DNA of 64,000 bases from Streptomyces durmitorensis (GCF_023498005.1 NZ_CP097290.1:1-64000), one strand, 5' to 3'. Positions 30,028 through 45,000 are shown, counted from the stretch's first letter. Numbers and translations are program-made. The notes: a model not told the origin generated them from the letters alone.

Positions 30028-33000
30028 ATGACGGATGTGAACAGGCCCGGGAACGATGACCGCCTGCGTCGCGCGATGGCCGCGGTGCTGCAGCTTCAGC
30101 AGCGCAACGCCGAGCTGGAGGACCAGCGCGTCGAACCGATCGCGATCGTGTCGATGGCCTGTCGATTCCCCGGCGGGATCGCCGACCCGGAGGAGTACTG
30201 GGACCTGCTGAACGAAGGGCGGGACGCCATCGGCGGTTTCCCCGCCCGCTGGGACGCCTTGGACCTGTACGACCCGACGCCGCAGTCCCCCGGCAAGTCC
30301 TACGCCCGTGAGGGCGGTTTCATCGAGGACATCGAGGGCTTCGACGCGGAGTTCTTCGGTGTCCCGCCGCGTGAGGCGCAGTCGATGGATCCGCAGCAGC
30401 GGATCGTCCTGGAGACCGTGTGGGAGGCACTGGAGCGCGCCGGCGTACGTCCGGAGGCCCTGAGCGGCAGCCGGACGGGCGTCTACCTCGGCGCCATGCG
30501 CTCGGACTACGCGGACGACCAGACCGGCTACGAGTACCTGGACGGCTATCAGGGCACCGGCGTTTCCAGCAGCGTCATCTCCGGCCGTGTCTCCTACGTG
30601 CTGGGGCTCCAGGGCCCCGCCGTGACCATCGACACGGCGTGCTCGTCGTCTCTCGTCGCCCTGCACTCCGCGGCGGGCGCGCTGCGCAACGGTGAGTGCG
30701 ACACCGCCCTCGCCGGTGGCGTCACCGTCATGAGCAACCCTGCGCTGTTCGTGGAATCCAGCCAGTTCAAGGGCATGGCCGCGGACGGCCGTTGCAAGAG
30801 CTTCTCCGCCGACGCCGACGGCGCAGGCTGGTCGGAGGGCGCGGGTGTGCTGCTTCTGAAGCGGCTCTCGGACGCCGAGCGTGATGGTGACCGTGTGCTG
30901 GCCGTGATCCGTGGCAGCGCGGTCAACCAGGACGGCCGCAGCCAGGGCCTGACCGTTCCCAACGGTCCTTCGCAGCAGCGGGTGGTGCAGGACGCGCTGG
31001 CAGCCGCGCGTCTGTCGCCGGACGACATCGACGTGATCGAGGCGCATGGCACCGGCACCACTCTGGGTGACCCGATCGAGGCCGGAGCACTCGCCGAGGT
31101 CTTCGGCCCCACGCGTACGGCCGAACGGCCCCTGTTCCTGGGTTCGTCGAAGTCGAACATCGGTCACGCCCAGGCGGCGGCCGGAGTCGCGGGCGTCATG
31201 AAGATGGTGCTCGCCCTCCAGCACGACACCCTGCCCAAGACCCTGCACGCGGACGAGCCCAGCCCCCACATCCAGTGGGACAACTCCGGTCTGGAGCTGC
31301 TGCGGGACGCCCTGCCGTGGGAGCGCGGCGAGCGAACCCGCCGGGCGGGCATCTCCTCCTTCGGCATCAGCGGCACCAACGCGCATGTGGTGATCGAGGA
31401 GGCGCCTGCTGTCGAGGTGGCTGAGGCGGTCGAGGTGCCTGAGGTTGTTGAGGGTCCTGGGCTTGCGTTGCCGGTTGTGGTGTCGGGGCGGAGTGAGGCC
31501 GCGCTGCGGGAGCAGGCGGGGCGGTGGGCGGATTGGCTGGAGAGCCACGGCGAGGTCCCGCTTGCCGATGTGGCCGCGACGGCTGCTCTGCACCGCACCC
31601 ACTTCGACACCCGCGCCGCCGTCCTTGCCTCGTCAGCCGATGAGGCGGTGGCCGGACTTCGGGCGGTTGCTGCGGGTCAGGCGGATGAGCGGGCCGTTAC
31701 GGGGACGGCTGGGCTGGGCGGTAAGACGGTGTTCGTCTATCCCGGTCAGGGCAGTCAGTGGACGGGTATGGGCCGTGACCTGCTGGCCCAGTCGCAGGTC
31801 TTTGCCGACACCGTTGACGCCTGCGACGCAGCGTTGAGGCCGTTCACCGGCTGGTCGGTACGGGAAGTCCTCACCGGCGAGGGAGGCGACCACCCGCCGC
31901 TGGACCGCGTCGATGTCATCCAGCCCGCCCTGTTCGCCATGGGGATCGCCCTGTCCGCGCTGTGGCGCTCACGCGGCATCGAGCCCGATGCCGTCATCGG
32001 CCATTCCCAGGGCGAAGTCGTCGCCGCCGTCGTCGCCGGTGCGCTCACCCTGGAGCAGGGTGCGCAGATCGTTGCCCAGCGTTCCCAGGCGGTGCGTACC
32101 TGCTCCGGCCAGGGCGGCATGGCTCTGATCGAGCGTCCGCAGGCCGAAGTTGAGGAGTTCATCGCCCCTTACGGCGAAGCCCTCTCCATCGCCGCGGTCA
32201 ACACCGCGACCTCGACGGTGATCTCCGGCGAAGCCGAAGCGCTGGATGCGATCGTGGCCCGCCTGACCGAGGACGGCGTCTACGCCCGCAAGGTCAATGT
32301 CGACTACGCCTCCCACCACGCCCACATGGACCCCCTGCTTCCCGGCCTTGAGGCGGGCTTCACCAACATCACCCCCACCCGCACGGAGACGGCGTTCTAC
32401 TCCACGGTCACCGGGGAGCTCACCGAGGGCACGGATCTCGATGGCGGCTACTGGTGCCGCAACCTGCGCAAGACCGTCCGCTTCGACCAGGCCCTGACCC
32501 GTCTCCTGGACGACCACCACACCACGTACATCGAGATCAGCGCCCACCCCGTGCTGTCGATGCCGCTGACCAATGCCGCGGCCGAGCATGACGGCATCGT
32601 CATCGGCACCCTGACCCGCAACCACGGCTCCCTGGCCCAGCTCCTGCGCAACCTCAGCCTCCTGCACGTCCAGGGCCACCCCACCCCCTGGGACCAGATC
32701 CTCCCCACCACCACCGGGCACGTTCTCCTGCCCACCTACCCCTTCCAGCACGAACACTTCTGGCCGGACGACCTCGACGGCGGTGCCGACGTGACGGCCG
32801 CGGGGCTCGGGGCAGCGGGGCATCCGCTGCTCAAGGCCGGAGTGGATCTGCCTGACTCCGGTGGGGTGCTGCTGACCGGGCGGCTCGCACGCGGCAGTCA
32901 GCGCTGGCTCGGTGACCACCAGGTGATGGGGGCCGTGCTGCTGCCCGGCACCGCGTTCGTGGAGCTGGCCCTGCGGGCCGGTGACCATGTCGGGTGCGGG

Positions 33001-36000
33001 TATCTCGAAGAGCTCACGCTGCAGGCTCCGTTGCCACTGCCCGAGCGCGGCGGCGTGCAGCTCCAGGTCGTCGTGGGTGAGGTCGACGAGAGCGGCCGCC
33101 GGGCGGTGAAGGTCTTCTCCCGGCCCGAGGACGCCGACCCGTCGGAGCAGTGGGCGCACAACGCCAACGGCACCCTGGCCCGTGAGCTGCCGGAGCCCGC
33201 GTTCGAGGCGGCCCAGTGGCCTCCGGCCGGGGCCGAGCCGGCCACGGTGGAGGGCTTCTACGACGCGGCGGAGCGGGGCGGGCTTGAGTACGGGCCCGCG
33301 TTCCGGGGCCTGTCGGCGGTGTGGCGCAAGGACGACGACGTATACGCCGAGGTCGAGTTGCCGGCCGAGCAGCACGCCGAGGCGGCTCGCTTCGGCGTGC
33401 ATCCGGCACTGCTCGACGCCGTTCTGCACGCAGCCGGGTTCGGGCCGCTGACGGCCGAGCCGGGTCGGCCGTGGCTGCCGTTCGCCTGGTCGGGTGTGGC
33501 GCTGCACGCGGTCGGTGCCACCGCGGTGCGGGCTCGCATCTCGCCGGTGGGCGACGGGGTGGTGCGGGTGGAGCTGGCCGACCGGTCGGGCGCGCCTGTC
33601 GCCTCGGTCGATTCGCTGGTGGCCCGTCAGATGACGGCGGGACAGCTCGCCGACGTCGCCCAGCGCACCTCGGGGTCCCTGTACCGCCTCGACTGGTCGC
33701 CCGTGCCTGCCGCCGACGTCCCTGGCGTTGCGCGGTGCGCGGTGGTGGGCCCTGATGCCGAGAGTGCCGCCGTGTCGCTGCGGGCCGCGGGGTGGGAGTG
33801 CGCGGTCCACCAGGACGTGGCCGCCCTCGCCGAGCGGGCCGAGGAGGCCGGTGGACTGCCCGAGGCCGTCTTCGCGCCCTTCCTGCCCGGCGCGGAGGCC
33901 GGGTTCGGGCCCGGCGTCGTGCACGCGAAGGTCGTCGAGGCGCTGGAACTGGTGCGCGCCTGGGCGGCGGACGGGCGATTCGCCTCGACCCGCCTCGTGC
34001 TCCTGACCCGAGGTGCGGTGGCCGCCGACTCCGGGCCGCGTGATCTGGCCGGTGCCGCGGTGTGGGGCCTGGTGCGCTCCGCACAGTCCGAGCACCCCGG
34101 CCGGTTCGCTCTGGTCGACCTGGACCCGGCCGTCGGCGCCGGGAGTGCCGAGGAGTCCTGGCGGGCCTTGGAGCGGGCACCGCTCGGTACGCAGGAGCAG
34201 TTGGCGCTGCGCGACGGCGGCTGGCTCACGCCACTGCTGGCCGCGGTGCCCCGTGAGCCGCTGACGGTGCCCGCCGGTGAGGCCGTGTGGCAGCTCGCCC
34301 CGGGCAAGGGCGGTCTGGCCGACCTGTCGCTGGTGCCGTTCCCGCAGGCCGCCGAGCCGCTGGCGGCCGGGCAGGTGCGGATCTCGGTACGGGCCGCGGG
34401 CCTGAACTTCCGGGACGTGCTGATCGCGCTCGGTACGTACCCCGACGAGGGGCACATCGGCAGCGAGGCGGCCGGTGTGATCCTGGAGGTCGCCCCCGAC
34501 GTGACCGGTCTTGCGCCCGGCGACCGTGTACTCGGCATGGTCGACCGGTCGTTCGGGCCGGTGGCCGTGGCCGACGCGCGGATGGTCGTGCCGATGCCGC
34601 GGGAATGGTCGTTCGAGCAGGCTGCCGCCGTGCCGATCGCCTACCTCACGGCGTACTACGGTCTGGTCGACCTCGCCGGGCTGCGGGCCGGGGAGAAGGT
34701 CCTCGTTCACGCCGCCGCGGGCGGTGTGGGCACCGCCGCCGTGCGGATCGCCCGGCACCTGGGCGCCGAGGTCTACGGCACCGCGTCGTCCGGCAAGCAC
34801 GCAGCGCTGCGCGCCGCCGGCTTCGACGAGGCGCACCTGGCGTCCTCGCGGGACCTCGACTTCGAAGAGGCGTTCCTGCGGGCCACCGACGGCGAGGGCA
34901 TGGACGTCGTCCTGGACTCGCTGGCCGGTGACTTCGTGGACGCGTCGCTGCGGCTGCTGCCGCGCGGCGGCCGGTTCATCGAGATGGGCAAGAGCGACAT
35001 CCGTGCCGCCGACGAGGTGGCGCGGGACCGTCCCGGTGTCTCCTACCGGGCGTTCGACCTGATCGAGGCGGGCCCGCAGCGGCTCGGCGAGATGCTCTCC
35101 GAGGTGGTGAAGCTCCTTGCGGACGGCGGCCTTGAGCAGCTGCCGGTGCGCACGCTGAGCCTGCTGCAGGCGCCCGAGGCGTTCCGGCTGTTGGCGCAGG
35201 CACAGCAGATCGGCAAGATCGTGCTGTCCGTGCCCCGCGCGCTCGACCCCGACGGCACGGTGCTGCTCACCGGCGCCACCGGCGCGATCGGCGGCCTGGT
35301 GGCCCGTCACCTGGTGATCCGGCACGGTGTCAGGCACCTTCTCCTGGCCAGCCGCAGCGGCATGGACGCTGCGGGTGCGCCGGAACTGCTCGCCGAACTG
35401 AACGCGCTCGGCGCCGAGGTGGACCTGGTGGCCTGCGACGCCGCCGACCGGGACAGCCTGGCGGCGCTGCTCGCCGGGGTCGACCCGGCGCACCCGCTGA
35501 CCGGTGTGGTGCACTCGGCCGGTGTGCTCGACGACTGCGTCCTGGACGCCCTCACTCCTGAGCGGGTCGCCCGGGTACTGCGGCCGAAGGTCGACGCGGC
35601 GTGGAACCTGCACGAGCTGACCCGGGACGCGGACCTGGCGGCCTTCGTGCTGTTCTCGTCGATGGCAGGCACCGTGGGCTCCGCGGGCCAGGCCAACTAC
35701 GCGGCGGCCAACGTCTTCCTGGACGCCCTCGCCCAGCACCGCGCGGCTTCGGGCCTGCCCGGCCACTCGCTGGCCTGGGGCCCGTGGGACCTCCGGGACA
35801 GCAGCACGATGATGCGGGACGTCGGCGACAGCGATCTCGCCCGGATCGCCCGGACGGGCCTGGTGCTGCTGCCCGCACAGGACGGCATGGCGCTGTTCGA
35901 CGCGGCCCTCGCGTCGACCGAGGCCGCGACCGTGCCCGTGCAGTGGGACTTCCGGCAGTTGAAGGCCCGTGCCGCCGCCGGTGATCTGCCGCCGGTGCTG

Positions 36001-39000
36001 CGTCGCCTGGGCGGCACCGTGCGCCGTACCGCCTCGGGCGGTGCCGTGGCGGCCGGTGACTCGGCGCTGCGCGGCCGGCTCGCCGCGCTCTCCGCCGCCG
36101 AGGCGGAGAGGCTGCTCGTCGCCCTGGTGTGCGAGCACGCCGCGGCGGTGCTCGGGCACACGGGTGCGCAGGCGGTCCGGGACGACTCGGTGTTCAAGGT
36201 GCTCGGCTTCGACTCGCTGACGGCGGTCGACCTGCGCAACCGGCTGAGCGTGGTCACGGGCCTGAAGCTGTCCGCCACCCTGGTCTTCGACTATCCGACG
36301 CCGCAGGCCCTCGCCCGGCACCTGGCCGATGAGCTCATCGGCGGCGCCGGCGAGGCTTTGGCCGCGGTCCCGGCGGCCGTCGCCGCCGACGACGACCCGG
36401 TCGTGATCGTCGGCATGGCCTGCCGCTACCCGGGAGGCATCACCGACCCGGACGGCCTGTGGGACCTGGTCGCCGAGGGCCGCGACGCCATCGCCGCGTT
36501 CCCCGCGGACCGGGGATGGGCGTCCGGCGCCGACGCCGACTACACCCGCGAGGGCGGGTTCGTGTACGGCGCCGCGGAGTTCGACCCGGCGTTCTTCGGG
36601 ATCAGCGCGCGCGAGGCGCTGGCGATGGACCCGCAGCAGCGGCTGCTCCTGGAGACGACCTGGGAGACCCTGGAGCGGGCCGGGATCGAGCCGGGCGCAC
36701 TGCGCGGCACGTCCGTCGGCGTGTTCGTCGGCGGTGCGTCGACGGGCTACGGCACGGAGGCGGACCTGGCGCGCGCCGGCGTCGAGGGACACATGATGAC
36801 CGGTGTCTCCAGCAGTGTGATGTCCGGTCGCCTCGCCTACGTCTTCGGGCTCGAGGGCCCGGCGGTGACGGTGGACACGGCGTGCTCGTCGTCGCTGGTC
36901 GCGCTGCATCTGGCGGCGCAGGCGGTGCGCTCCGGCGAGTGCTCGCTGGCCCTGGTGGGCGGCGTGCAGGTGATGGTGACGCCGTCGGTGTTCGACGAGT
37001 TCGACAAGCAGAAGGGGCTGGCGCCGAACGCCCGTTGCAAGCCGTACGCGGACGCGGCCGACGGCACCGGGTTCTCCGAGGGTGTCGGCATGCTGCTCGT
37101 GGAACGCCTGTCCCAGGCGCGGCGCGAGGGTCACCCCGTGCTCGCCGTGGTGCGCGGCACGGCCGTCAACTCCGACGGTGCGTCCAACGGCCTGACCGCC
37201 CCCAACGGGCCCTCGCAGCAGCGGGTGATCCGGCAGGCCCTCGCGGGTGCCGGGCTCACGCCCGGCGATGTGGACGTCGTCGAGGGCCATGGGACGGGCA
37301 CCACGCTGGGCGACCCGATCGAGGCGCAGGCGCTGCTGGCCACCTACGGCCGGGACCGGTCGCAGGAGCGGCCGCTGTACCTGGGGTCCATCAAGTCCAA
37401 CATCGGTCACACGCAGTCGGCCGCCGGTGTCGCGGGCATCATCAAGATGGTGCAGGCCATACGGCACGAGGTGCTGCCGAAGACCCTGCACGTCGACCGT
37501 CCTGCCTCACACGTCGACTGGTCGTCGGGTGCGATCCGGCTGCTCACCGAGGCGCAGCCGTGGGAGAGCGAGGACCGTCCGCGGCGGGCCGCTGTGTCCT
37601 CGTTCGGGGTGAGCGGCACCAACGCGCACATCCTGCTCGAGGAGGCGCCGCCCGCGCCGGAGCCCGCCCCCGAGACGGCGGCCCCGTGCGGCGTCCTGCC
37701 GTGGGTCCTTTCGGCCCGGTCGGCCGACGCGCTGCGGGCGCAGGCCGAGCAGCTCCTCGCGCACGTGGACGCGTACGACGAGGTGTCGGCGGCCCGTGTC
37801 GCGGGAGGCCTGGCCCGGGGCCGCGCCACCTTCGAACACCGGGCGGTCGTGGTCGGCGCGGACCGTCGCGAGCTGCGTGAGCGGCTTGCGGCACTGGCGG
37901 CGGGCGAGGCCGCGCCGGGGGTCGTGCAGGGCACCACGAGGGTGCCGGACCGGACCGTGTTCGTCTTCTCCGGACAGGGCAGCCAATGGCACGCCATGGG
38001 CCGGGAGATGCTGGAGCGCAGCCCGGCGTTCGCCGAGACCGCCGCCGCCTGCGACGCGGCGTTCGCGCCGGTGATCGGCTGGTCCGTACGGGAGCTGCTG
38101 CGCGGTGAACTGCCCGCGGGCGACTACCCGCTGGAACGTATCGACATCGCGCAGCCCGCGCTGTTCACCATGTTCGTGGCGCTGGCGGCGGCCTGGCGGG
38201 AGCTGGGCGTGGAGCCGGACGCGGTGGTCGGGCACAGCCAGGGCGAGGTGGCCGCGGCCGTGGTCGCGGGGGCTCTCACCCTCCAGGAGGGTGCCCGCAT
38301 CATCGCGCTGCGCAGCCGCGCGCTGCACCGCGACGGGGGCGGCGGCGAGATGGCGTTCGTCGAGCTGCCGCTCGAGGAGCTCCGTGAGCGCATCGCGGGC
38401 TACGGCGAGCGCATCGCCGTGGCCGCCGTGAACACCCCGCGCTCGGTGACGGTCTCCGGTGACACCGACGCGATCGTCGACCTGTTGAACGAGCTCGACG
38501 ACGACGACATCGTCTGCGGCAGGCTGAACGCCTCGTGCGCCTCGCACAGCCGCCACATGGACCCGCTGCTGCCCGAACTCCAGGCGCAGCTGTCCGAGCT
38601 GGCACCGCGCGACACCCCGGTCGCGTTCTACTCGGCGGTGACCGGCGCGCCGATCGCCACCGGTGGCCTCGACGCGGCCTACTGGAGCCGCAACCTGCGC
38701 GAGACCGTGCGGTTCGAGGAGGCCACGCGGGCGCTGCTCGCCGACGGGTACGGCCTGTTCCTCGAGGTGTCCCCGCACCCGGCCCTGATCATGGGGGTGC
38801 AGGACACGGTGCAGGACGCCGGGGCGGACGCCGTCGCGGTGGGGACGCTGCGGCGCGGCGAAGGCGGACCGGAGCGGTTCGTGCTGTCGCTCGCGGAGGC
38901 GTACGCCGAGGGCGTACGCGTCGACTGGACCGCGCTGCTGCCGGCTGCCGCACACGTGGAGCTGCCCACCTACCCCTTCCAGCGGCAGCGGTACTGGCTG

Positions 39001-42000
39001 TCGCCGAAGCCCGCGGTGCGGGACGCGGGCGCCGTCGGCCTGGGTGCCCTCGGTCATCCGCTGCTCGCCGCCGAGGTGACGTCGCCGCGCTCCGGGTCGG
39101 TGGTGCTCACCGGCCGGCTGTCGACGGCCGCTCAGCCCTGGCTGGGCGAGAGGCGGGTGCACGGGCGGGCGGTGCTGCCGGATGCCACGTTCGTGGAGCT
39201 GGTGGCCCAGGCCGGGGACAGGGCCGGCCTCGACCGGGTCGAGGAGCTGGCGCTGCACGAGCCGCTCGTACTGCCTGACGGTGCGGGCGGGCCGGGCGAC
39301 GGGGTGCATCTGCACGTGGTCGTCGGCGAGGAGACCTCGTCCGGGGACCGCCCGGTCGACGTGTACTCCCGCGCCGAGGGCGCCGCCGCGGACGCGTGGG
39401 TCCACCACGCCTCCGGCACGCTCGGCAGGGCGGCGGGCGCGCCCGCCTTCGATCTGGCGGCCTGGCCGCCCGCTCAGGCGCAGCCCGTCGACATGGACGA
39501 GTGGTACGAGGCGTCGGCGGACGGCGGCCTGGAGCTCGGTGCGGCGCTGCGCTCCGTACGGGCCGCCTGGCGGCGCGGCGACGAGTTGTTCGCCGAGGCC
39601 GAGCTGGCCCAGGACCTGACCGCGGACGCCGGTGCGTTTGTGCTGCATCCGGCGCTCCTGGAGGCGGCGTTGCACCCGCTGTGGCATCAGGACGCCGACG
39701 GGCGGCCGCGTGGTGTCGCCCGGGTGCGCGGTGCCGAACTGCACGCGCGTGGCGCGACGCTGGTCCGGGTGCGGATCGCACCCGCGGCGGGCGGGGAGGT
39801 CACCGTCGAGGTGGCCGACGCGTCGGGCCGTCCGGTCGCCTCGATCGCCGCGCTGGAGTCCCGGGAGATCTCCGCGGGCCGGCTCGCCGACAGTGCCTCG
39901 CGCGGTGGCGCGCTGCACCGCCTGGAGTGGACGTCCGTGCCGGTGGCCCCGGCAGGCACTCCGGTGGAGTGCCTGGTCGTGGGCTCCGATGCCGGTCCGG
40001 TGACGTCCGCGCTGGACGGTGCGGGCTGGTCCGTACGGCGCTGTGCCGGTCTTGAGGAGCTCACGCAGGCGGACGACGGTGTCCCGCCGGTGGTGTTCGT
40101 GCCGGTGGCGGCGGACGGCTCGGCCGAACCGACCGCACAGACGCGGCGGGTGACGGCGTCGGTCCTCGCCACGCTCCAGGAGTGGCTGGCCGGGGAGCGG
40201 TTCGCCGCGTCCCGTCTGGTCGTCGTGACCCGCGGCGCGGTCGACGCCGGTGCGGGTGCGCCGGACCCGGCCACGGCGGCCGTGTGGGGTCTGGTGCGCT
40301 CGGCGCAGACCGAGCACCCGGGCCGTTTCGCACTGCTCGACCTGCCCAGGGGCGAGGCTTCGGCCGCCGCTGACGGGGACGCCCAGCGGCTGCCCGCCGG
40401 CCTGCCGTTCGACACGGAGGCCCAGTTCGCGCTGCGGGCGGGCGAGGTGCTCGTGCCCCGGCTCGCGGTGGCGGCCGACGCCGCACCGCCGACCGGGGCC
40501 GACACGGAACCGGCCGGAGGCGGCCGTCCGCTCGCGCCGGAGGGAACGGTGCTCGTCACCGGCGGCACCGGAACGCTGGGCGCGCTGGTGGCCCGGCACC
40601 TGGTGACCGTGCACGGCGTGCGGCACCTGGTGCTGACCAGCCGCCGGGGTCCCGACGCGCCCGCCGCGCGGCAGCTGACCGCCGATCTGACGGAACTCGG
40701 CGCCGGCGTACGGGTCGTGGCCTGTGACGTGGCGGACCGGGCGGCGGTCGCGGACCTCCTGAACGGCATCGAAGCGGCGCACCCGCTGACGGGTGTGGTG
40801 CACCTGGCGGGCGCCCTGGACGACACCGTCGTGGAGTCGCTGACGCCGGAGCGCATCGACGCCGTGCTGCGGCCGAAGGCGGACGGCGCCTGGCATCTGC
40901 ACGAGCTGACCCGCGAGCTGCCGCTTGCGGCGTTCGTGCTGTTCTCGTCCATGGCGGGCACGCTCGGAGCTGCCGGTCAGGGCAACTACGCGGCCGCGAA
41001 CGTGTTCCTGGACGCGCTCGCCGCGCACCGGCACGCCCAGGGCCTGCCCGCGCACGCGCTGGGCTGGGGCTTCTGGCAGGAGGCAAGTGACCTGACGGCG
41101 CGGCTCGGCGAACGGGATCTGGCCCGCATGGCGAAGGCCGGCATCCTCCCGCTCGCCTCCGAGCAGGGCCTGGCGCTGCTGGACGCGGCGCTCGACCGGC
41201 CGGATGCGGTGCTGCTGCCCACCCGTTGGGAGCCGCGCCGCTTGCGGGAGCTCGCCGCGGCCGGTGCGCTGCCGTCGGTGCTGCGGGGGCTGGCCGGGAC
41301 GGTGGTGCGCCGTACGGCCGCGTCCGCTCCGGCCGGTGCCGCGGGTTCGGCGCTGCTGGACCGGCTCGCCGGGCTCGCCCGGAAGGAGGCGACCGCCGTA
41401 CTGGCGGACCTGGTCCGCTCGCACGCCACGGCCGTGCTCGGCGCGCAGTCCGCGGCCGCGGTCGAGGAGAACCGGGCGTTCAAGGATGTCGGCTTCGACT
41501 CGCTGACCGCGGTGGAGCTGCGCAACCGGCTCGCGGCGGCGACGGGCCTGACACTGCCGTCGACGCTCGTCTTCGACCACCCGACGCCCGCCGTGCTCGC
41601 CGCTCACCTGTACACCGAGGTGACCGGCGTGCGTTCCCGCGCCGCCGCCCCGGTGGTGGCCGTCGCCGCGGACGACAACGACCCGGTCGTGATCGTCGGC
41701 ATGGCCTGCCGCTACCCGGGAGGCATCACCGACCCGGACGGCCTGTGGGACCTGGTCGCCGAGGGCCGCGACGCCATCGGCGGCATGCCCGATGACCGCG
41801 GCTGGGACCTGGAGAGCCTGTACGACCCGGACCCGGCCAACCCGGGCACCTCGTACACGCGTGAGGGCGGTTTCCTGTACGGCGCCGCGGAGTTCGACCC
41901 GGCGTTCTTCGGGATCAGCCCGCGTGAGGCGCTGGCGATGGATCCGCAGCAGCGGCTGTTGCTCGAGGCGGCGTGGGAGGTCCTGGAGCAGAGCGGGACC

Positions 42001-45000
42001 GACCCGGCGTCGCTGCGGGGCAGCCGCACCGGCGTGTTCGTCGGCAGCATCAGCCAGGACTACGTGTCCGGTGTCGCGCAGGCGTCGGACGAGGTGCAGG
42101 GCCATCTGATGACGGGCAACACCAGCAGCGTCGTCTCCGGCCGCGTGTCGTACACCCTCGGTTTCGAGGGCCCGGCGGTGACGGTGGACACGGCGTGCTC
42201 GTCGTCGCTGGTCGCGCTGCATCTGGCGGCGCAGGCGGTGCGCTCGGGCGAGTGCTCGCTGGCGCTCGCGGGCGGTGTGACGGTGATGCCGACGCCGGCC
42301 ACGTTCATCGGGTTCTCCCGGCAGCGGGGCCTCTCGCCGGACGCGCGCTGCAAGGCGTTCGCGGAAGCGGCCGACGGCACCGGATTCTCCGAGGGTGTGG
42401 GCATGCTGCTCGTCGAGCGGCTGTCGGACGCGCGTCGGCTGGGGCACAACGTGCTCGCGGTGGTGCGGGGTTCGGCCGTCAACCAGGACGGTGCGTCCAA
42501 CGGTCTGACGGCTCCGAACGGGCCTTCGCAGCAGCGGGTGATCCAGCAGGCCCTCGCCAATGCGCGGCTGACGCCGCGTGATGTGGACCTGGTGGAGGCG
42601 CACGGGACGGGCACGACTCTGGGTGACCCGATCGAGGCGCAGGCGCTGCTGGCGACCTATGGTCAGGACCGGCCGGAGGACCGGCCGCTGTACCTGGGGT
42701 CCATCAAGTCCAACATCGGTCACACGCAGGCCGCGGCGGGTGTGGCGGGCATCATCAAGATGGTGCAGGCCATGCGGCACGGGGTCCTGCCGAAGACCCT
42801 GCACGTCGACCGGCCCACGACGGAAGTCAACTGGTCGGCCGGGCAGGTGGCGCTGCTGACGGAGGCCAGGGAGTGGTCGGACACCGAGCGTGCGCGGCGC
42901 GCCGCGGTGTCGTCGTTCGGGATCAGCGGTACGAACGCACATGTGGTCCTGGAGCAGGCTCCGGCCACCGAGGAGTCACCGGCTGAGCCGGGTACGCCGC
43001 TTCCGGTGATCCCGTGGGCGGTGTCGGGGAAGACGGCGGCTGCTGTGTGTGATCAGGCTGCGCGGTTGGCGGCGCATGTCCGGGCCCGCCCTGACAGCGA
43101 CGTACATGATGTGGGTCTGTCGCTGGCCACCACGCGTACTCACTTCGAGCACCGTGCGGTGGTCATGGGTGCCACGTCCGGGGAGTTGCTGACTGCTCTG
43201 GATGCGCTGGCTGGCGGTGAGTCGTCGGCGCAGGTGGTGACCGGGCAGCCCGTCAGGGGTGGCCTGGCTGTCGTCTTCCCCGGTCAGGGCACTCAGCGCA
43301 CGGGCATGGGCCACGATCTCTACCAGCACTATCCCGTCTTCGCCGAGGCGTTCGACGAGGTGTGCCGCCACTTCGATCCGCTGCTCGGGCGCTCCCTGCG
43401 GGAGCTGGTGTTCACCAGCGAGGACGTTCACCAGACCCAGTACACCCAGCCCGCCCTGTTCGCCTACCAGGTCGCCCTCTACCGCCTCACCGCATCGTTC
43501 GGTATCACTGCCGATCACCTCATCGGTCATTCGATCGGTGAGGTGACCGCCGCCCACATCGCCGGGATCCTGACCCTGCCCGATGCCTGCACTTTGGTCG
43601 CCACCCGCGCCCGGCTCATGCAGAGCGCCCCCCAGGGCGGCCCGATGGTCGCCCTGCAGGCCACCGAGGAGGAAGTCCTTCCCCACCTCCAGGGCCGTAG
43701 TGATCAGGTGTCCATCGCCGCCCTGAACGGGCCGCGTTCCACGGTCATCGCCGGGGACGACGAGGCGGTCGAGGAGATCACCCGCCTCTTCGAGGACCAG
43801 GGCCGCAAAACCAAGTGGCTCAACGTCTCCCACGCCTTCCACTCCCCCCACATGGACGGTGTCCTGGAGGAGTTCACCACCGCCCTGGACGGCATCACCT
43901 TCCATCCGCCCGCCATCGACATCGTCTCCAACGTGACCGGTGAGCTGGCCACCGACGACATCCGCACTCCGGGCTACTGGGCCCGGCACATCCGCGATGC
44001 CGTGCGTTTCGCCCATGGCGTCACCACCCTGCACACCCTGGGTGCCACCACCTACCTGGAGCTGGGCACCGACGGCACCGCCGCCGCCATGACCACCACC
44101 AGCCTGCCCGAGGACACCGACACCCAGGCTCAGGTCCTGTCCGTCATCCGCAAGGACCGCCCCGAACCCCTGGCCCTGACCCAGGCCATCGCCCACCTGC
44201 ACACCCACGGCAGGACCATCGACTGGAACACCCTCTTCACCCCCAGCCACCCCACCCCCACCCCCCTGCCCACCTACGCCTTCCAACACCAGCGCTACTG
44301 GCTGCCCGGTACTGGACGGGAAGCCGGTGCCGATCTGGCCACGGCCGGTCTCGCCGAGGCCGGGCATCCGCTGCTCGCCGCCAGGGTCGAACTGCCCGAC
44401 GACGGTGGCACGGTGCTGACCGGGCGGCTTTCGCTGCGCACGCACCCCTGGCTCGCCGACCACGCCGTACTGGGATCGGTGCTGTTCCCGGGCACGGGCT
44501 TCGTCGAACTGGCGGTGCGTGCCGGTGACGTCGTCGGGTGCGGGCACGTGGAGGAACTCACCCTGCAGGCGCCGCTGGTGCTCACGGAGCGCGGCGCGGC
44601 CGATCTGCGGCTGACGGCGGGCTCCGCGGACGAGCGCGGCAGGCGTCGGCTGACCGTGCACTCGCGGTCCGGGGACGGACCGTGGATCCAGCACGCCGAG
44701 GCGACGCTCGCCGTCGCGGCGCCCGAACCGCCCGTCGCGCCCGACTGGTCGGTGTGGCCCCCCAAGGACGCACAGGCCGTCGCCATCGACGGGTTCTACG
44801 ACCGCTCGGCCGAGGCGGGCTTCGCGTACGGCCCGGTGTTCCAGGGGCTGCGCGCGGTCTGGCGCGACGGCGACACCGTTCTGGTGGACGTCGAGCTGCC
44901 CGAGGAACAGCAGGGCGACGCGAGCGCGTTCGGGCTGCACCCGGCCCTGCTCGACGCGGGCCTGCACGCGGTCGGCCTGACCAAGGCCATGGGAGAGCAG

